Notes under the pieces: model-generated
What the model saw: only the letters and a program-made list of their open reading frames with translations
The model's database searches: none
What the model was told of the DNA's origin: nothing
Translations under genes and position numbers: made by a program
Source: Acidovorax sp. GW101-3H11
GTDB lineage: Bacteria > Pseudomonadota > Gammaproteobacteria > Burkholderiales > Burkholderiaceae_C
Assembly: GCF_001633105.1 (NCBI RefSeq)
Contig: NZ_LUKZ01000013.1
Location: 111,502-175,501 of the forward strand
Direction: 5' to 3'
DNA: 64,000 nucleotides
Part shown: positions 1 to 10,662 of the stretch, in pieces
How the letters are laid out: each line of letters starts with the position of its first letter
Numbering within the stretch: position 1 is the first letter of the stretch

Positions 1-2
1 TG

Positions 3-80
3 TCGTTCTGGCAGGACCAGGCCCATAGCAGGGCCAATGTGATCACGGCCAAACCCTCCGCTTCGACCGAGAATCATTGA
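3..80 (+). CDS. C-terminal end of an unknown protein (partial)
   Basis: An open frame enters from the left edge and stops at the TGA at 78-80, giving a 25-residue hydrophilic tail that ends STENH. No start codon lies in the window and no domain can be recognised. The only support is codon choice like the neighbouring genes and the AT-richer DNA that follows the stop. It could be a chance open frame, since the stretch is short. Confidence 0.35.
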   Translation, partial: SFWQDQAHSRANVITAKPSASTENH

Positions 81-87
81 TTGCTTC

Positions 88-140
88 GATATTGATAGCT
101 AACTTTGCAATGCTGACAGGCGCAGAAGCCGAAATTTATT
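88..140 (-). repeat. Dispersed AT-richer element, copy 1
   Basis: Read on the minus strand, this stretch follows the pattern AAAATnGGCnTnTGCGC, a short spacer, then TTAGCTATCAATA. Seven other stretches in the window share the pattern (near 15.1, 20.5, 29.6, 30.5, 32.6, 42.4 and 63.8 kb). From general knowledge of Comamonadaceae genomes, such elements are common between genes. This copy makes up most of the leader of the large secreted protein that starts at 151. Confidence 0.55.
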
Positions 141-150
141 CCAAAAAATC

Positions 151-3100
151 ATGACCACTGACCACACATCCGCCGCCCTCCCATCGCCTGCACAAGAGGT
201 GCTCTTCATTGACAGCCGGGTGCCGGACTTGCAGGCCATCATGGCCGCCGCCCGGCCCGGAGTGAAGGTGGTCATCCTGGACCCCAGCGAAAGTGGCGTG
301 GCGCAGATGGCCAAGGCACTGGAGGGGCTGCATGGCCTGGCGTCCATCAGTGTGGTGTCGCACGGAGACGAGGGGGTGCTGCTGCTGGGCAACGGCCCCC
401 TGTTCAGCGGGAATCTTCAACAGTACGAAGCCGAGCTGAAGACGATTGGAGCTGCCCTCCATCCTGACGGCGACCTACTTTTGTACGGCTGTGACGTGGG
501 GGCAGGCGATGTGGGTGCGCAGTTCCTGCGATCGTTGGCAGAAATGACAGGTGCCGATGTGGCGGCCTCAGACGACAGCACAGCAGGTGCTGTGCGCGGT
601 GGTGACTGGGACTTGGAAGTTGCTACCGGTGAAGTGGCAAATAGCAGTGCATTGAACCTGCCGCAATTGGACACTTACGATCATCTGTTGGTGACCACCT
701 CGGTGAACAACCTCGCTGATTTGAAGGCCGCTATTACCACGGGTGTTTCCGATAACGTCGACGACGTGATCACCCTCACCGGCAACATCACTTTCACCGG
801 CTTCATCGACACCGTTTCCATCACCGTCACCGACGGCCACACCCTGCAGATCGTTGGCGGTGGCTTCACCATCGACGGGGCCAACAAGGCTCGGATTCTT
901 GACGTGAACACCAGCGGCGCCAACTCCAAGGTCGCGCTGGATAACATCACCATCCGCAATGGCCTGATCGTCGGCAATGGTGGCAACGAGAGCATGCCCG
1001 CACCCGATAGCGTGGGGGCCGGTATCTACAACGCGGGCGTACTCACCATCACCAACAGCACCATTACCGGCAACAAGGCGTCCGGTGGCGGTGGTGGCGG
1101 TGGCGACTCCGGTGGCTACTACGGCGGCGGCGGCGGTGGCGGCGGTGGTTTTGGAACGACCTCTGGCGGCTCCGGCGGTACCAGTGTTGGCGCCGGCATT
1201 TCGCCCACGCCCGCTTCCGGCATCAACGGCGGCAATGGCGCGGGCGGTACCAGCTCCTTCGGGGGGCGTGGCGGCGGCGCGGCCGGCGGTGCGGGGGGCA
1301 GTTACAGCGGTGATGGCAACAACACCACCGGCTATACCGCAGGGGGCGGGGGTGGGACGGCCAACAACGGCAGCACCAGCATTGGTGGTGGCGGCGGCGG
1401 CGGCGGTGTTTCTGCCGTCGGCGGCAAGGGTGGCGCCGCTGCGGGGGGGATCTACAACACCAGCAGCGGCATCCTGACCATCGTCAACAGCAGCCTGACC
1501 AACAACTTGGGGGCTGGTGGTGGTGGTGGTGGCGGTGTCTCCGACTACGCGGCCACAGGTCCTGGCAATCGGGTAGGCAACGGCGGGGCGGGCGGTGCCG
1601 GGGTCGGTGCCATCTGGAACGCCGGCGGCACCGTGCGCACGGACAACACCAGCTTCAATACCCTGGCCAGCGGTAACGTCGGCGCGGGTGGCCTGGGGGG
1701 CAAGGCAGCCGGCGGCATGAACGTCAACGGTGCCGACGGCGCGTCCACCTCGACCATCTACACCACCAGTGGCGGCACCACGGTTACTAACTATGTTCCC
1801 CCTAGCCTGACCAGTGCCACCTACGACGCCAGCACCGGCACGCTTGTGGTCACCGGCGTTGCCATGAGCAACGGTGGCACCATCGACGTGAGCAAGCTGA
1901 GCCTTGCAGGCCAGGGCGGTAGCTACACCCTCACCAGCGCCAACGTCACCGCTTCGAGTGCCACCAGCTTCACGGTCACGCTCAACGCAGCAGACAAACT
2001 GGCCATCAACGGCATCCTGAACAGCAACGGAACGACGGCGGTAGACACCACCACCTTCAACCTGGCGGCAGCGGCCAATTGGGACGTTACGGCTTCAGCG
2101 GCGGCCGACCTGACGGGCAACGGCATCACCGTCAGCAACGTCACGGCCCCCACCATCACATCGGCCACCTACGACGGCGCCACTCACGTCTTCACCGTCA
2201 CTGGCACCAACCTGGTCAAGACCGTCGGTGCGACCAACGACATCACGGTTTCCGCATTGACGATCACGGGCGAAGGCGGCGCTACACGCGTGCTGTCCAC
2301 CACCGGCAATGTAGAAATCACCAGCGCCACCAGCTTCACCTTCACGCTGGCGGGTGCCGACATTGCTGCAGTCGATGCACTGCTCAACCAGAACGGCACC
2401 TCGTCTGCCAGCAGCTCAACCACCTACAACATCGCAGCGGCCGACGACTGGAACAGCGTGATCACCGGCGGCAACATCGCCGACCTCACGGGGAACGGCA
2501 TCACCGTCGCCAATGCTGCGCCCAGCATCCTTTCCTCTACGTACGACGCTGCCACCGGAATTCTCTCCGTCACGGCAGCCAACATCGTTGGCGGCGACAC
2601 CATCGACGTGAGCAAGCTTGCGCTGGCAGGCCAGGGCGGCAGCTACACCCTCACCAGCGCCAATGTCACCGCAGTCAGCGCTACGTCGTTCACGGTTACG
2701 CTGAATGCCGCCGACAAGCTGGCCATCAACGGCATCCTGAACAACAACGGCACGAGCGCGGTAGACACCACCACCTTCAACCTGGCGGCGACCGCCAGTT
2801 GGGATGCCAGCCGCACCAGCAGCGCAGACCTCACCGGCAACGGCGTGACGGTATCGAATGTTTCGGCTCCCACCATCACATCGGCCACCTATGACGGCGC
2901 CACCCACGTCTTCACCGTCACCGGCACCAACCTGGTCAAGACCACCGGTGCGACCAACGACGTCACGATTTCCACATTGACGATCACCGGCGAGGGTGGC
3001 GCTATGCGCACCCTGTCCACCACCGGCAATGTAGAAATCACCAGCGCCACCAGCTTCACCTTCACCCTGGCGGGCGCCGACATTGCTGCAGTTGATGCAC

Positions 3101-6100
3101 TGCTCAACCAGAACGGCACCAGCTCGGCCGGTGCCACCACCTACAACCTGGCAGCGGCAGACGACTGGAACAGCGTGATCACCGGTGGCAACATTGCCGA
3201 CCTCAGCGGCAACGGCATCACCGTCGCCAATGCTGCGCCCAGCATCCTTTCCTCTACGTACGACGCTGCCACCGGAATTCTCTCCGTCACGGCAGCCAAC
3301 ATCGTGGGCGGTGACACCATCGACGTGAGCAAGCTTGCGCTGGCAGGCCAGGGCGGCAGCTACACCCTCACCAGCGCCAACGTCACTGCCAGCAGCAGCA
3401 CCGCCTTCACGGTCACGCTCAACGCAGCAGACCAACTGGCCGTCAACGGCATCCTGAACAACAACGGCACGAGCGCGGTAGACACCACCACCTTCAACCT
3501 GGCGGCGGCCGCCAGTTGGGATGCCAGCCGCACCAGCAGCGCAGACCTCACCGGCAACGGCGTGACGGTATCGAACGTCACGGCCCCCACCATCACCAGC
3601 GCCACCTACGATGCCAGCACCCACGTGCTGACCGTCACCGGCACCGGCCTGGTCCAGACCATCGGTGCCACCAACGACATCACCGTCAGCACGCTCACCA
3701 TTGCAGGAGAAGGCGCAGCCACCCGCATCCTGAGCACCACAGGCAATGTGGAAGTGACCTCGGCCACCAGCTTCAGCGTCACCCTGACCGGCGCCGATCA
3801 GGCCGCCGTCGAAGCCCTGCTCAACAAGAACGGCACCACATCCACAGGCGGCAGCACCTACAACCTGGCAGCGGCGGACGACTGGAACAGCGTGGTCACG
3901 GGGGGCAACATTGCCGACGCCACCAGCGCACTCACCGTCAGCAACGTTGCAGTACCCGCCATCACCTCCGCCACCTACAACGCCAGCACCGGAGCGCTCG
4001 TCGTCACCGGCACCGGGTTCTCCAGCCGGGCGGGGGCCGTCAACGACATCGTTGCCAACAAATTCAGCCTGCAAGGCGAAGGCGGAGCCAGTTACGCACT
4101 GACCACCACGGCAGACGTGGAGATCACCTCCGCCACCAGCTTCACCCTGAGCCTGAGCGGGGCGGACAGACTGGGTGCCAACCTCCTCATGAACAAGAAC
4201 GGCACTAGCTCCACCAGTGCCAACACCTACAACCTCATCGCCGCAGAGGACTGGAGCGCAGGTGCTGACGCTGCGGTGGTCATCGCTGACCCCACCGGCA
4301 ACGGCATCACTGTCACCAATGTGGTCGCACCTACCGTCACCAGTGCTACCTACAACGTGGGTACCGGTGTGTTGGTCGTGACCGGCAGCAACTTCCTGAC
4401 ATTGAGCGGCGCAAACAACGACATCACTGCAAACCGTATCCGCTTCCTGGGACAAGGCGCGTTCAACTACACGCTGACCGACACGTCCAACGTGGACATC
4501 ACGTCCAACACCAGCTTCACGCTCACCATGAGCGCTAATGACAAGGCAGCACTGGCTCTGCGCCTGAACAAGGACGGAACGTCATCCACCGACACCACGA
4601 CCTACAACATCGGCATGCTGGAAGACTGGAACACCGGTGCAGCCGTCGCTGTGGTCATCGCCGACCTGTTTGGCAACGGCATCACAGTCAGTGGCAACGA
4701 CCCCGATGCCCCCGTGTGGGCCTCGGCCAGCGTCAATGGCGCCAGCCTGGTGCTGACCTATACCGACGCCAGTGACCTGGATGCCATCAACGTGGCAGGC
4801 GCGGGCGCCTTCGCCGTGGTCGCCGGTGGAGTCGCCAACACCGTGACCGGCGTGGCAGTGAACGGTCCCGCCAAAACCGTGACCCTGACGTTGACGACGC
4901 CGGTGGGCTTTGCCGAAGTGGTCACTGTGGCGTATACCGACCCCACGGCAGGCAACGACGCCAACGCCATCCAGGATGCAGCAGGCAACGACGCTCCCAG
5001 CCTGGGTGTGACCCCTGTCACCAACACCACCCCCGACACCACGCCCCCGGTGGTGAACACAGCCACCGTTACTGCCAACCAGCTGGTCCTGAGCTACACC
5101 GAGGTGACCACGCTGGACGCAGTCAACACCGCAGCCAACGGCGCCTTTGTGGTAATGGCGGGAGGCTCAGCCAACGCGGTCACCGGCGTAGCAGTCAACG
5201 CAGCCGCCAAGACCGTCACCCTGACCCTTGCATTCGTTGTGGGAGCCGGCCAGATCGTCACCGTGGCCTATACCGACCCCACGGCAGGCAACGATATCAA
5301 TGCCGTTCAGGATGCAGCAGGCAACGACGCCGTCAGCTTCGCAGCCCGGCCTGTGACCAACCTCACCCCGGCAGACCCTGATCCGACCCCGGTCCCTCCT
5401 ACACCAACCCCGGTTCCTCCTACGCCCGGCGTGCCCGACAACGACGGCATCCCCGGCCCGGTGGAAGACCAGGCCCCCGGTATCCCCGGCCCGGGCGGCA
5501 ACATTACCCCCGGAGACGGCAACGGAGACGGCATCAAGGACAGCGAGCAGCCCTCGGTAGGCTCCGTCGGCTTCGTGCTCAGCCCCACAGGCGAGAGCAA
5601 CCCGGGCAATGCCCCACCCACCTTCACCACCCTGGTGGCCAGCAGCCAGAACGGCAAGGTGGGCAGCGGCAACGACAACTCCCGCATCACCAGCCTGACA
5701 CAGAAAGACGCGCCAGCGGATGCACCGGCAGGGCTGCAGACCCCCATCGGGCTGGTCAGCAACGACAACTCCCGCATCACCAGCCTGACACAGAAAGACG
5801 CGCCAGCGGATGCACCGGCAGGGCTGCAGACCCCCATCGGGCTGGTCAGCTTCACGGTGGAGCTGGCACAGGGCAAGAGCAGCGAAAGCTTCAGCCTGTA
5901 CCTGGACCCGGCACTGGGGGTCAACGGCTACTGGAAGCAGGACGCCAGCGGCACCTGGGTAAACCTGGCGAGCGAGCCCTATGGCGGCAAGGTGGTGATG
6001 GAAGGGGGGCGCACACGCCTGGACTTCCAGATCACGGACGGAGGGCAGTTCGACGCAGACGGCAAGGTGGATGGGATCATCACGGACCCGGGGGCGCCGG

Positions 6101-6165
6101 GGCACATGCCGCTGTCGATCGTGGGACTCGCTCCGGACATCGGGCACCATCCCTTCTGGTTCTGA
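151..6165 (+). CDS. Giant DUF4347 / multi-module secreted protein, probable type I secretion substrate
   Basis: A 2004-residue protein with no N-terminal signal peptide. Residues 15-180 resemble DUF4347, a caspase/gingipain-like fold, with a candidate His71 (SHG) and Cys114 (YGCD) pair. Residues about 180-300 look like a beta-helix start, and 311-530 are strongly Gly-rich. Residues 551-1514 hold eight modules of about 120 residues in two types, ordered A-B-A-B-A-B-B-B. Residues about 1519-1740 hold two SwmB-like repeats. A Pro-rich linker ([12 protein letters not shown]) follows, then a tail resembling the choice-of-anchor U domain. Two ABC exporters, a fusion protein and an outer-membrane channel lie downstream, so export by type I secretion to the surface or medium is inferred. 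No RTX nonapeptides were seen. A role as adhesin or matrix protein is likely. Whether the N-terminal dyad is a working peptidase is unknown. There is no clear Shine-Dalgarno sequence before the ATG at 151. Confidence 0.85.
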   Translation: MTTDHTSAALPSPAQEVLFIDSRVPDLQAIMAAARPGVKVVILDPSESGVAQMAKALEGLHGLASISVVSHGDEGVLLLGNGPLFSGNLQQYEAELKTIGAALHPDGDLLLYGCDVGAGDVGAQFLRSLAEMTGADVAASDDSTAGAVRGGDWDLEVATGEVANSSALNLPQLDTYDHLLVTTSVNNLADLKAAITTGVSDNVDDVITLTGNITFTGFIDTVSITVTDGHTLQIVGGGFTIDGANKARILDVNTSGANSKVALDNITIRNGLIVGNGGNESMPAPDSVGAGIYNAGVLTITNSTITGNKASGGGGGGGDSGGYYGGGGGGGGGFGTTSGGSGGTSVGAGISPTPASGINGGNGAGGTSSFGGRGGGAAGGAGGSYSGDGNNTTGYTAGGGGGTANNGSTSIGGGGGGGGVSAVGGKGGAAAGGIYNTSSGILTIVNSSLTNNLGAGGGGGGGVSDYAATGPGNRVGNGGAGGAGVGAIWNAGGTVRTDNTSFNTLASGNVGAGGLGGKAAGGMNVNGADGASTSTIYTTSGGTTVTNYVPPSLTSATYDASTGTLVVTGVAMSNGGTIDVSKLSLAGQGGSYTLTSANVTASSATSFTVTLNAADKLAINGILNSNGTTAVDTTTFNLAAAANWDVTASAAADLTGNGITVSNVTAPTITSATYDGATHVFTVTGTNLVKTVGATNDITVSALTITGEGGATRVLSTTGNVEITSATSFTFTLAGADIAAVDALLNQNGTSSASSSTTYNIAAADDWNSVITGGNIADLTGNGITVANAAPSILSSTYDAATGILSVTAANIVGGDTIDVSKLALAGQGGSYTLTSANVTAVSATSFTVTLNAADKLAINGILNNNGTSAVDTTTFNLAATASWDASRTSSADLTGNGVTVSNVSAPTITSATYDGATHVFTVTGTNLVKTTGATNDVTISTLTITGEGGAMRTLSTTGNVEITSATSFTFTLAGADIAAVDALLNQNGTSSAGATTYNLAAADDWNSVITGGNIADLSGNGITVANAAPSILSSTYDAATGILSVTAANIVGGDTIDVSKLALAGQGGSYTLTSANVTASSSTAFTVTLNAADQLAVNGILNNNGTSAVDTTTFNLAAAASWDASRTSSADLTGNGVTVSNVTAPTITSATYDASTHVLTVTGTGLVQTIGATNDITVSTLTIAGEGAATRILSTTGNVEVTSATSFSVTLTGADQAAVEALLNKNGTTSTGGSTYNLAAADDWNSVVTGGNIADATSALTVSNVAVPAITSATYNASTGALVVTGTGFSSRAGAVNDIVANKFSLQGEGGASYALTTTADVEITSATSFTLSLSGADRLGANLLMNKNGTSSTSANTYNLIAAEDWSAGADAAVVIADPTGNGITVTNVVAPTVTSATYNVGTGVLVVTGSNFLTLSGANNDITANRIRFLGQGAFNYTLTDTSNVDITSNTSFTLTMSANDKAALALRLNKDGTSSTDTTTYNIGMLEDWNTGAAVAVVIADLFGNGITVSGNDPDAPVWASASVNGASLVLTYTDASDLDAINVAGAGAFAVVAGGVANTVTGVAVNGPAKTVTLTLTTPVGFAEVVTVAYTDPTAGNDANAIQDAAGNDAPSLGVTPVTNTTPDTTPPVVNTATVTANQLVLSYTEVTTLDAVNTAANGAFVVMAGGSANAVTGVAVNAAAKTVTLTLAFVVGAGQIVTVAYTDPTAGNDINAVQDAAGNDAVSFAARPVTNLTPADPDPTPVPPTPTPVPPTPGVPDNDGIPGPVEDQAPGIPGPGGNITPGDGNGDGIKDSEQPSVGSVGFVLSPTGESNPGNAPPTFTTLVASSQNGKVGSGNDNSRITSLTQKDAPADAPAGLQTPIGLVSNDNSRITSLTQKDAPADAPAGLQTPIGLVSFTVELAQGKSSESFSLYLDPALGVNGYWKQDASGTWVNLASEPYGGKVVMEGGRTRLDFQITDGGQFDADGKVDGIITDPGAPGHMPLSIVGLAPDIGHHPFWF
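1801..4695 (+). repeat. Eight tandem coding modules, partly as 717-bp composite units
   Basis: Each module opens with a PxITSATYDxxT-type segment and closes with a [13 protein letters not shown] segment. Type A modules contain [19 protein letters not shown]; type B contain GATNDITVS and [13 protein letters not shown]. An A plus B pair forms a 717-bp unit: the stretch beginning at 2521 recurs at 3238 with long identical runs. The near identity points to recent duplication or gene conversion within the gene, so the copy number may vary between strains. Confidence 0.85.
5671..5850 (+). repeat. Perfect 90-bp tandem duplication
   Basis: Bases 5671-5760 and 5761-5850 are identical. Each encodes a 30-residue unit starting [19 protein letters not shown] (residues 1841-1870 and 1871-1900). 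The duplication keeps the frame and precedes the C-terminal anchor-like domain. Perfect identity implies a very recent event, or possibly an assembly artefact. Confidence 0.95.
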
Positions 6166-6212
6166 GCGGCACCTGCATACCTGCTTCGCCCTATCTTCTG
6201 AGAGCTGACAAC

Positions 6213-7004
6213 ATGGCACTGAAACCACTCGTGACAACACAAACACAAACACAGACGCACATGCAAACACTAATGCCCACTGCAATCGCACGCAAACTCC
6301 CAGCCACCGCACTCACACTGGCCCTGGGGGGGCTGCTGGCGGCCTGCGGAGGCGGCGGAGGCGGCTCGGGTCCGACCATCGACCCCGCCCAACTCAAAGG
6401 CCGCTGGGTCACCGCTGCGGGCGTGGCTCCAGCCACAACCGCTGTGGTGGTGCCCGACGCCAACGGAGCTGCCAACGCCTGGCTGCTGGCCCAGGATGCC
6501 AGTCGATTGGTCAAGCTGGTGGTGCGCAGTGACAGCAGCGCCAATGGAAAAAGCTACGCCCTGGGGCAAGGCAATGCCACAGGCCAGGCGGTGACAGGCC
6601 AGGTCAACGCGGCACTTGCGGCCAGCCCCAAGACGATTGCATTCACGGGCCTGAGCACAGGGACCCTGACCCAAAGCGACACCCTGGCGACCCCTGCAGT
6701 CCAGGCGGAAGTGCAGGGCAACTGGAGTGCCACATTGGGCGGCAATGCCCAGACCGTGCAGTGGAGCCTCACCACCACCGGCAACATGACTGGCACGTCC
6801 ACCACCGGATGCACCTATGCTGGCAGCGTGGCGGCGCTGGCCGCCACAGCAGCTTACGGCGTGAGCTTCAATGAAAGCTGTGCGGATGGCAGCAAGACCA
6901 CATTCAACGGGGTGGGTACGCTCAACGTGGCCAAGAATGGGCTGACGGTGGTGGTGGCGAGTGCGGACGAGTCCCGGGGGGCTGCGCTCTTCTTGGCAAA
7001 GTAA
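6213..7004 (+). CDS. Lipoprotein of unknown function next to the type I secretion locus
   Basis: A 263-residue protein with a lipobox (LLAAC) followed by GGGGGG, typical of an outer-membrane lipoprotein with a flexible tether. Starts at 6213 and 6273 are both possible; the later ATG gives a more compact 25-residue signal peptide. The rest is Ala/Thr/Gly-rich beta-type sequence with two Cys (GCTYAG and NESCADG) that could form a disulfide. It lies 47 bp after the giant protein and before a strong terminator, so these two genes probably form one unit. The C-terminal part loosely resembles the lipoprotein at 61873-63519 (GCEVAG). No function can be assigned. Confidence 0.75.
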   Translation: MALKPLVTTQTQTQTHMQTLMPTAIARKLPATALTLALGGLLAACGGGGGGSGPTIDPAQLKGRWVTAAGVAPATTAVVVPDANGAANAWLLAQDASRLVKLVVRSDSSANGKSYALGQGNATGQAVTGQVNAALAASPKTIAFTGLSTGTLTQSDTLATPAVQAEVQGNWSATLGGNAQTVQWSLTTTGNMTGTSTTGCTYAGSVAALAATAAYGVSFNESCADGSKTTFNGVGTLNVAKNGLTVVVASADESRGAALFLAK

Positions 7005-7032
7005 TTTCACAGACAATTAAAACCAACCTAGG

Positions 7033-7064
7033 GCCTGGCTTTGCATTGGCAAGGCCGGGCTTTT
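7033..7064 (+). terminator. Rho-independent terminator after the lipoprotein gene
   Basis: A 12-bp stem (GCCTGGCTTTGC with GCAAGGCCGGGC, two G-U pairs) and a 4-base loop are followed by TTTTGT. It separates the secreted protein and lipoprotein from the exporter genes. It also argues against any start for the exporter gene upstream of 7110. Confidence 0.8.
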
Positions 7065-7109
7065 GTACTGTGTGCACAGAAGAGTACACATTCACCAGAT
7101 CTTTTCCGC

Positions 7110-8837
7110 ATGTCCGTATCTGCAGCGCCACCCGAAATCCACCAGGCTCTGGCAAGGCTTATGCCCTATTTTTGGCGGGCTCTCTGCCTGAGTGTGCTGG
7201 CGGGGCTTCTGGTTCTGGCGCCTACTGTCTACATGTTCGAGGTGTACGACCGTGTGGTGAATAGCCGCAACGCCATGACCCTCGCCATGCTGACGCTGGC
7301 CGTATTTTTGGCCATCGGTGTGATGGAAGTACTGGAATGGGCACGTTCGGAAACCTTGCGTGAGGCGGGTGCGGCCCTGGACCGTGCGTTGGCCCCCCGT
7401 GTTTTCACAGCCATTCATGCTGCGCATCTGAGGCAGGGGGGGGCTGCGGGAGCCCAGCCCTTGATTGATTTGCGGGCCGTGCGTGACTTTTTTCACGGAC
7501 CTGCACTCGGGGCTGCGATGGAAACGCCGGTGGCCCTGGTGATGTTGGTTCTTCTGTTTGTGATTCATCCACTGCTGGGGTGGGTATCCCTCGCTGGTGC
7601 TCTGCTGCAGGTTGGCCTTTCGTGGCTGAACGAGCGCAGCACCAGTCCAGCCTTGCTGCGGGCCAATCAGTCGGATACGGGCGCGCGGGCCTATGTGGAT
7701 GGCACCTTGCGCCACAGCGACGTGATTGCGGCCATGGGCATGGAGAAAGACATGCGCCGCCGCTGGTTGGCGCAGCACGAGGAGGGTCTGGGATTGCAGT
7801 CACTGGCGTCTGACCGTGCAGGGGTGTTGCAAGCGCTGGGCAAGATGCTGCAGACGACTTTGTCGTCGGCGCTTTTGGGCTTGGGTGCCTGGCTTTTGAT
7901 GCATGACCAGTTGCTCGGCGGGCCTGGGATGCTGATCGTGGGGTCGGTGCTAGGCGGGCGTGTACTGGCGCCTCTGGTGCAAATGGTGTCGCAGTGGCGT
8001 GCGGTGGTGCAGGCGCAGGCTGCATGGGGGCGGCTTGGGCAGCTTCTTGAGCGGTTGCCGCCCCCTGTGCAGGGGATGCCACTGCCCAAGCCACGGGGCC
8101 GTGTGACGGTGGAGAGCCTGGTCGCAGGGGCTTCTGCTGGTGCACCGCCTTTTGTCAAAGGGGTTGCCTTTTCATTGCAACCAGGGGAAGTGCTTGCGGT
8201 CCTGGGCGCGTCTGCTGCGGGCAAGACCACATTGGCCCGCATGCTGATGGGGCTGTGGCCTCCCGTGGCGGGCAGCGTCCGGCTGGACGGAGTGGATGTC
8301 AGTGTGTGGAACAAGGCGGAGCTGGGGCCCTACGTGGGTTATGTGCCGCAGGACGTTGAACTGCTGGAAGGCACGCTAGGCGAGAACATCGTCCGCTTTG
8401 GCGAGGTAGACGAAAAGGCCATGGTGGATGCCGCACAGGCGGTGGGTGTGCACACCTGGATCACATTGCTCCCACAAGGTTATGCCACCCCTGTGGGAGC
8501 GGCCGGCGTGATGCTCTCCGGCGGGCAACGCCAGCGAATCGCGCTGGCACGTGCCCTCTATGGCAATCCGGTTTTTGTCGTACTGGACGAGCCCAACGCC
8601 AGCCTGGACGAGGTGGGCAACATTGCATTGAGCCGGGCTTTGCAGGAGTTCAAGGCCCGGGGCACCACTTTTGTGGTGATGACCCATCTGCCCAGCGTGC
8701 TGGCGGTGGCGGATAAATTGCTCATCATGCAGGGTGGGGGGCAGCAGGCCTTTGGCCCCCGAGATGATGTGCTGGCGGCATTGCGAAATGCTTCTGCGGG
8801 TACTCCGGTTGCCGCCATCGCGCCGCGTGCCGCCTGA
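7110..8837 (+). CDS. Type I secretion permease/ATPase, first subunit (PrtD-like)
   Basis: A 575-residue inner-membrane ABC exporter. The N-terminal transmembrane domain covers about residues 20-300 and the nucleotide-binding domain about 330-560. Walker A is GASAAGKTT at 366-374, the signature LSGGQ at 469-473, and the Walker B Asp-Glu is at 493-494 (LDEPNASLD). It lacks the C39-like N-terminal domain of HlyB-type exporters and matches the PrtD type. The ATG at 7110 is chosen because earlier starts fall inside the terminator hairpin. A second exporter gene follows after 27 bp, so a heterodimer is likely. A run of eight G at 7436-7443 lies early in the gene. Confidence 0.92.
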   Translation: MSVSAAPPEIHQALARLMPYFWRALCLSVLAGLLVLAPTVYMFEVYDRVVNSRNAMTLAMLTLAVFLAIGVMEVLEWARSETLREAGAALDRALAPRVFTAIHAAHLRQGGAAGAQPLIDLRAVRDFFHGPALGAAMETPVALVMLVLLFVIHPLLGWVSLAGALLQVGLSWLNERSTSPALLRANQSDTGARAYVDGTLRHSDVIAAMGMEKDMRRRWLAQHEEGLGLQSLASDRAGVLQALGKMLQTTLSSALLGLGAWLLMHDQLLGGPGMLIVGSVLGGRVLAPLVQMVSQWRAVVQAQAAWGRLGQLLERLPPPVQGMPLPKPRGRVTVESLVAGASAGAPPFVKGVAFSLQPGEVLAVLGASAAGKTTLARMLMGLWPPVAGSVRLDGVDVSVWNKAELGPYVGYVPQDVELLEGTLGENIVRFGEVDEKAMVDAAQAVGVHTWITLLPQGYATPVGAAGVMLSGGQRQRIALARALYGNPVFVVLDEPNASLDEVGNIALSRALQEFKARGTTFVVMTHLPSVLAVADKLLIMQGGGQQAFGPRDDVLAALRNASAGTPVAAIAPRAA

Positions 8838-8864
8838 CCCCCTTCTTCCAACCCAACTGACACC

Positions 8865-10613
8865 ATGTCCATCAGCGGATTTTTCTCGCGCAGCGAAATC
8901 ACCCAGGCCCTGCGGAGCCTGCAGCGTGAATGGGTCGTGATCGCAATTTTCAGCATGGTGGCCAACCTGCTCATGCTGGCACCCACGCTGTACATGCTGC
9001 AGATCTACGACCGTGTGCTGGTCAGCCGCAACGAGCTCACCTTGCTGGTGGTCTCGCTGCTTATCCTGTTCCTGTTTGCCGCCATGGCATTTGCCGAATG
9101 GGCGCGGTCCCGGTTGCTCGTGCGCGCGGGGGTGCGTCTGGACCGGTTGCTGGGGGAGCGTGTTTTCTCGGCAGGTTTCGCGCGCAGCGTCCGTGAGGGC
9201 GGGGGAAGCCCTGGCCAGTCGTTCACGGACCTGGCGGAGGTGCGCCAGTTCCTGACGGGCCCCAGCATTTTTGCCTTTTTCGATCTGCCATGGGCCCCTA
9301 TCTACATCGGGGTGCTGTTCTTGCTGCACCCCCTGCTGGGCGCCGTGGCCGTGGTCTTTGCTCTGATCCAGGCCGCCTTGGCATGGCTGGGGCACCAGCG
9401 CACGGTGGAGCCTTCCGAATCCCTGGCCAAGGCGCAGGGCCGGTCGCATGCCTACCTGAATGGCAAGTTGCGCAATGCCGAGGCGGTTGAGGCCATGGGC
9501 ATGTTGCAGCAGTTGCACCACCGCTGGGCGTTGCTGCAGGCGCGCTATGCCGAACTGCATGCGGCAGCCCAGGGCCTGACGCACCGCATCACGGCCTGGA
9601 GCAAGTCTGTGCGTTATGCGCAGCAGGCGCTGTCGCTGGCGGTGGGTGCTTTGCTGGTGATCGATGGTCAGATCTCGGCCGGAGCCATGATTGCTGCCAA
9701 CGTGCTGATGACCCGCGCCTTGGCTCCGATTGACCAGGTGGTGAGTGCGTGGCGCGGCTTTTTGGGGGCCCGCGCGGCCTTCTTTCGGTTGGAGCAACTG
9801 CTGCAAGAGCATCCACCGTTGCCCAAGATCTCTGCAGCCCCGCGTCTGCAAGGGGATGTTCAGCTGCGCGATGTACATGCCACTGCGCCGGGGCAGGTGA
9901 CGCCGATTCTTCAGCAGGTGGACCTGCATGCTCCGCCGGGTTCGCTGACGGTGGTGTTGGGCCCCTCGGGTTCCGGCAAATCCACGCTGGCGCGCGTGCT
10001 TGTGGGAGTCTGGCCCGTATCGCAGGGCGAGTTGTTGTTTGATGGCCAGCCCCCCACCGCCTGGAGCCATGAGACCTTGGGCCCTCAGGTAGGTTACCTG
10101 CCACAGGATACGGTTTTGTTCGGCGGGACGATTGCCGAGAACATCGCACGTTTTGCGGCGGTGGATTCTGCCAAGGTCATTGCTGCGGCCCAATGCGCGG
10201 GCCTGCATGAGATGGTGCTGAGATTCCCCAAAGGCTATGACACGCCGATTGGAGAGGGTGGGCGCTTGCTTTCGGGGGGACAACGCCAACGCATCGGACT
10301 GGCCCGCGCTCTGTACGGTGATCCAGCGCTCTTGGTGCTCGATGAGCCCAACGCCCACCTGGACGACGTGGGCGAAGCGGCCTTGCTCGGGGCCATGCGC
10401 CAGCTCAAGGAGCGCGGCAAGACCGTCGTGATGGTGACGCATCGGGCGGGGGTGCTTGCACTTGCAGATCAGGTGCTGGTTCTGCAGAACGGTCAGGTAC
10501 AGCTGAAAGGCCCGCGTGACGAAGTCCTGGCACAGCTGCAGGCGGCACGCCAAGCGCCCGCCCCTTCTTCAGCCGCTGGGTCTTTGCCTGCCCCGCAGCC
10601 GCTGCCCGCCTGA
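8865..10613 (+). CDS. Type I secretion permease/ATPase, second subunit (PrtD-like)
   Basis: A 582-residue ABC exporter paralogous to the preceding gene. Walker A is GPSGSGKST starting at residue 366, the same position as in its neighbour. LSGGQRQRIGLARAL and LVLDEPNAHLDD supply the signature and Walker B. The N-terminal half carries transmembrane helices, including TLYMLQIYDRVLVSRN, which is typical of the family. Both ATPase domains look complete, so neither partner is obviously degenerate. It probably pairs with the first subunit to energise export of the giant DUF4347 protein through the fusion protein and channel encoded next. Confidence 0.93.
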   Translation: MSISGFFSRSEITQALRSLQREWVVIAIFSMVANLLMLAPTLYMLQIYDRVLVSRNELTLLVVSLLILFLFAAMAFAEWARSRLLVRAGVRLDRLLGERVFSAGFARSVREGGGSPGQSFTDLAEVRQFLTGPSIFAFFDLPWAPIYIGVLFLLHPLLGAVAVVFALIQAALAWLGHQRTVEPSESLAKAQGRSHAYLNGKLRNAEAVEAMGMLQQLHHRWALLQARYAELHAAAQGLTHRITAWSKSVRYAQQALSLAVGALLVIDGQISAGAMIAANVLMTRALAPIDQVVSAWRGFLGARAAFFRLEQLLQEHPPLPKISAAPRLQGDVQLRDVHATAPGQVTPILQQVDLHAPPGSLTVVLGPSGSGKSTLARVLVGVWPVSQGELLFDGQPPTAWSHETLGPQVGYLPQDTVLFGGTIAENIARFAAVDSAKVIAAAQCAGLHEMVLRFPKGYDTPIGEGGRLLSGGQRQRIGLARALYGDPALLVLDEPNAHLDDVGEAALLGAMRQLKERGKTVVMVTHRAGVLALADQVLVLQNGQVQLKGPRDEVLAQLQAARQAPAPSSAAGSLPAPQPLPA

Positions 10614-10662
10614 ACGCGTTGTGCGCATTCGATACGAGCGAACATTTTCTGAACATCCGCCC

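Noticed and set aside
1081..1740. Gly-rich coding stretch considered as a simple-sequence or CRISPR-like repeat
   Set aside because: The units are irregular GGN codons without fixed repeat-spacer structure; it is a Gly-rich protein region.
2416..4455. Minus-strand open frame of 679 codons under the large secreted protein
   Set aside because: It mirrors the repetitive plus-strand gene and reflects its biased codon pattern; it has no recognisable domain.
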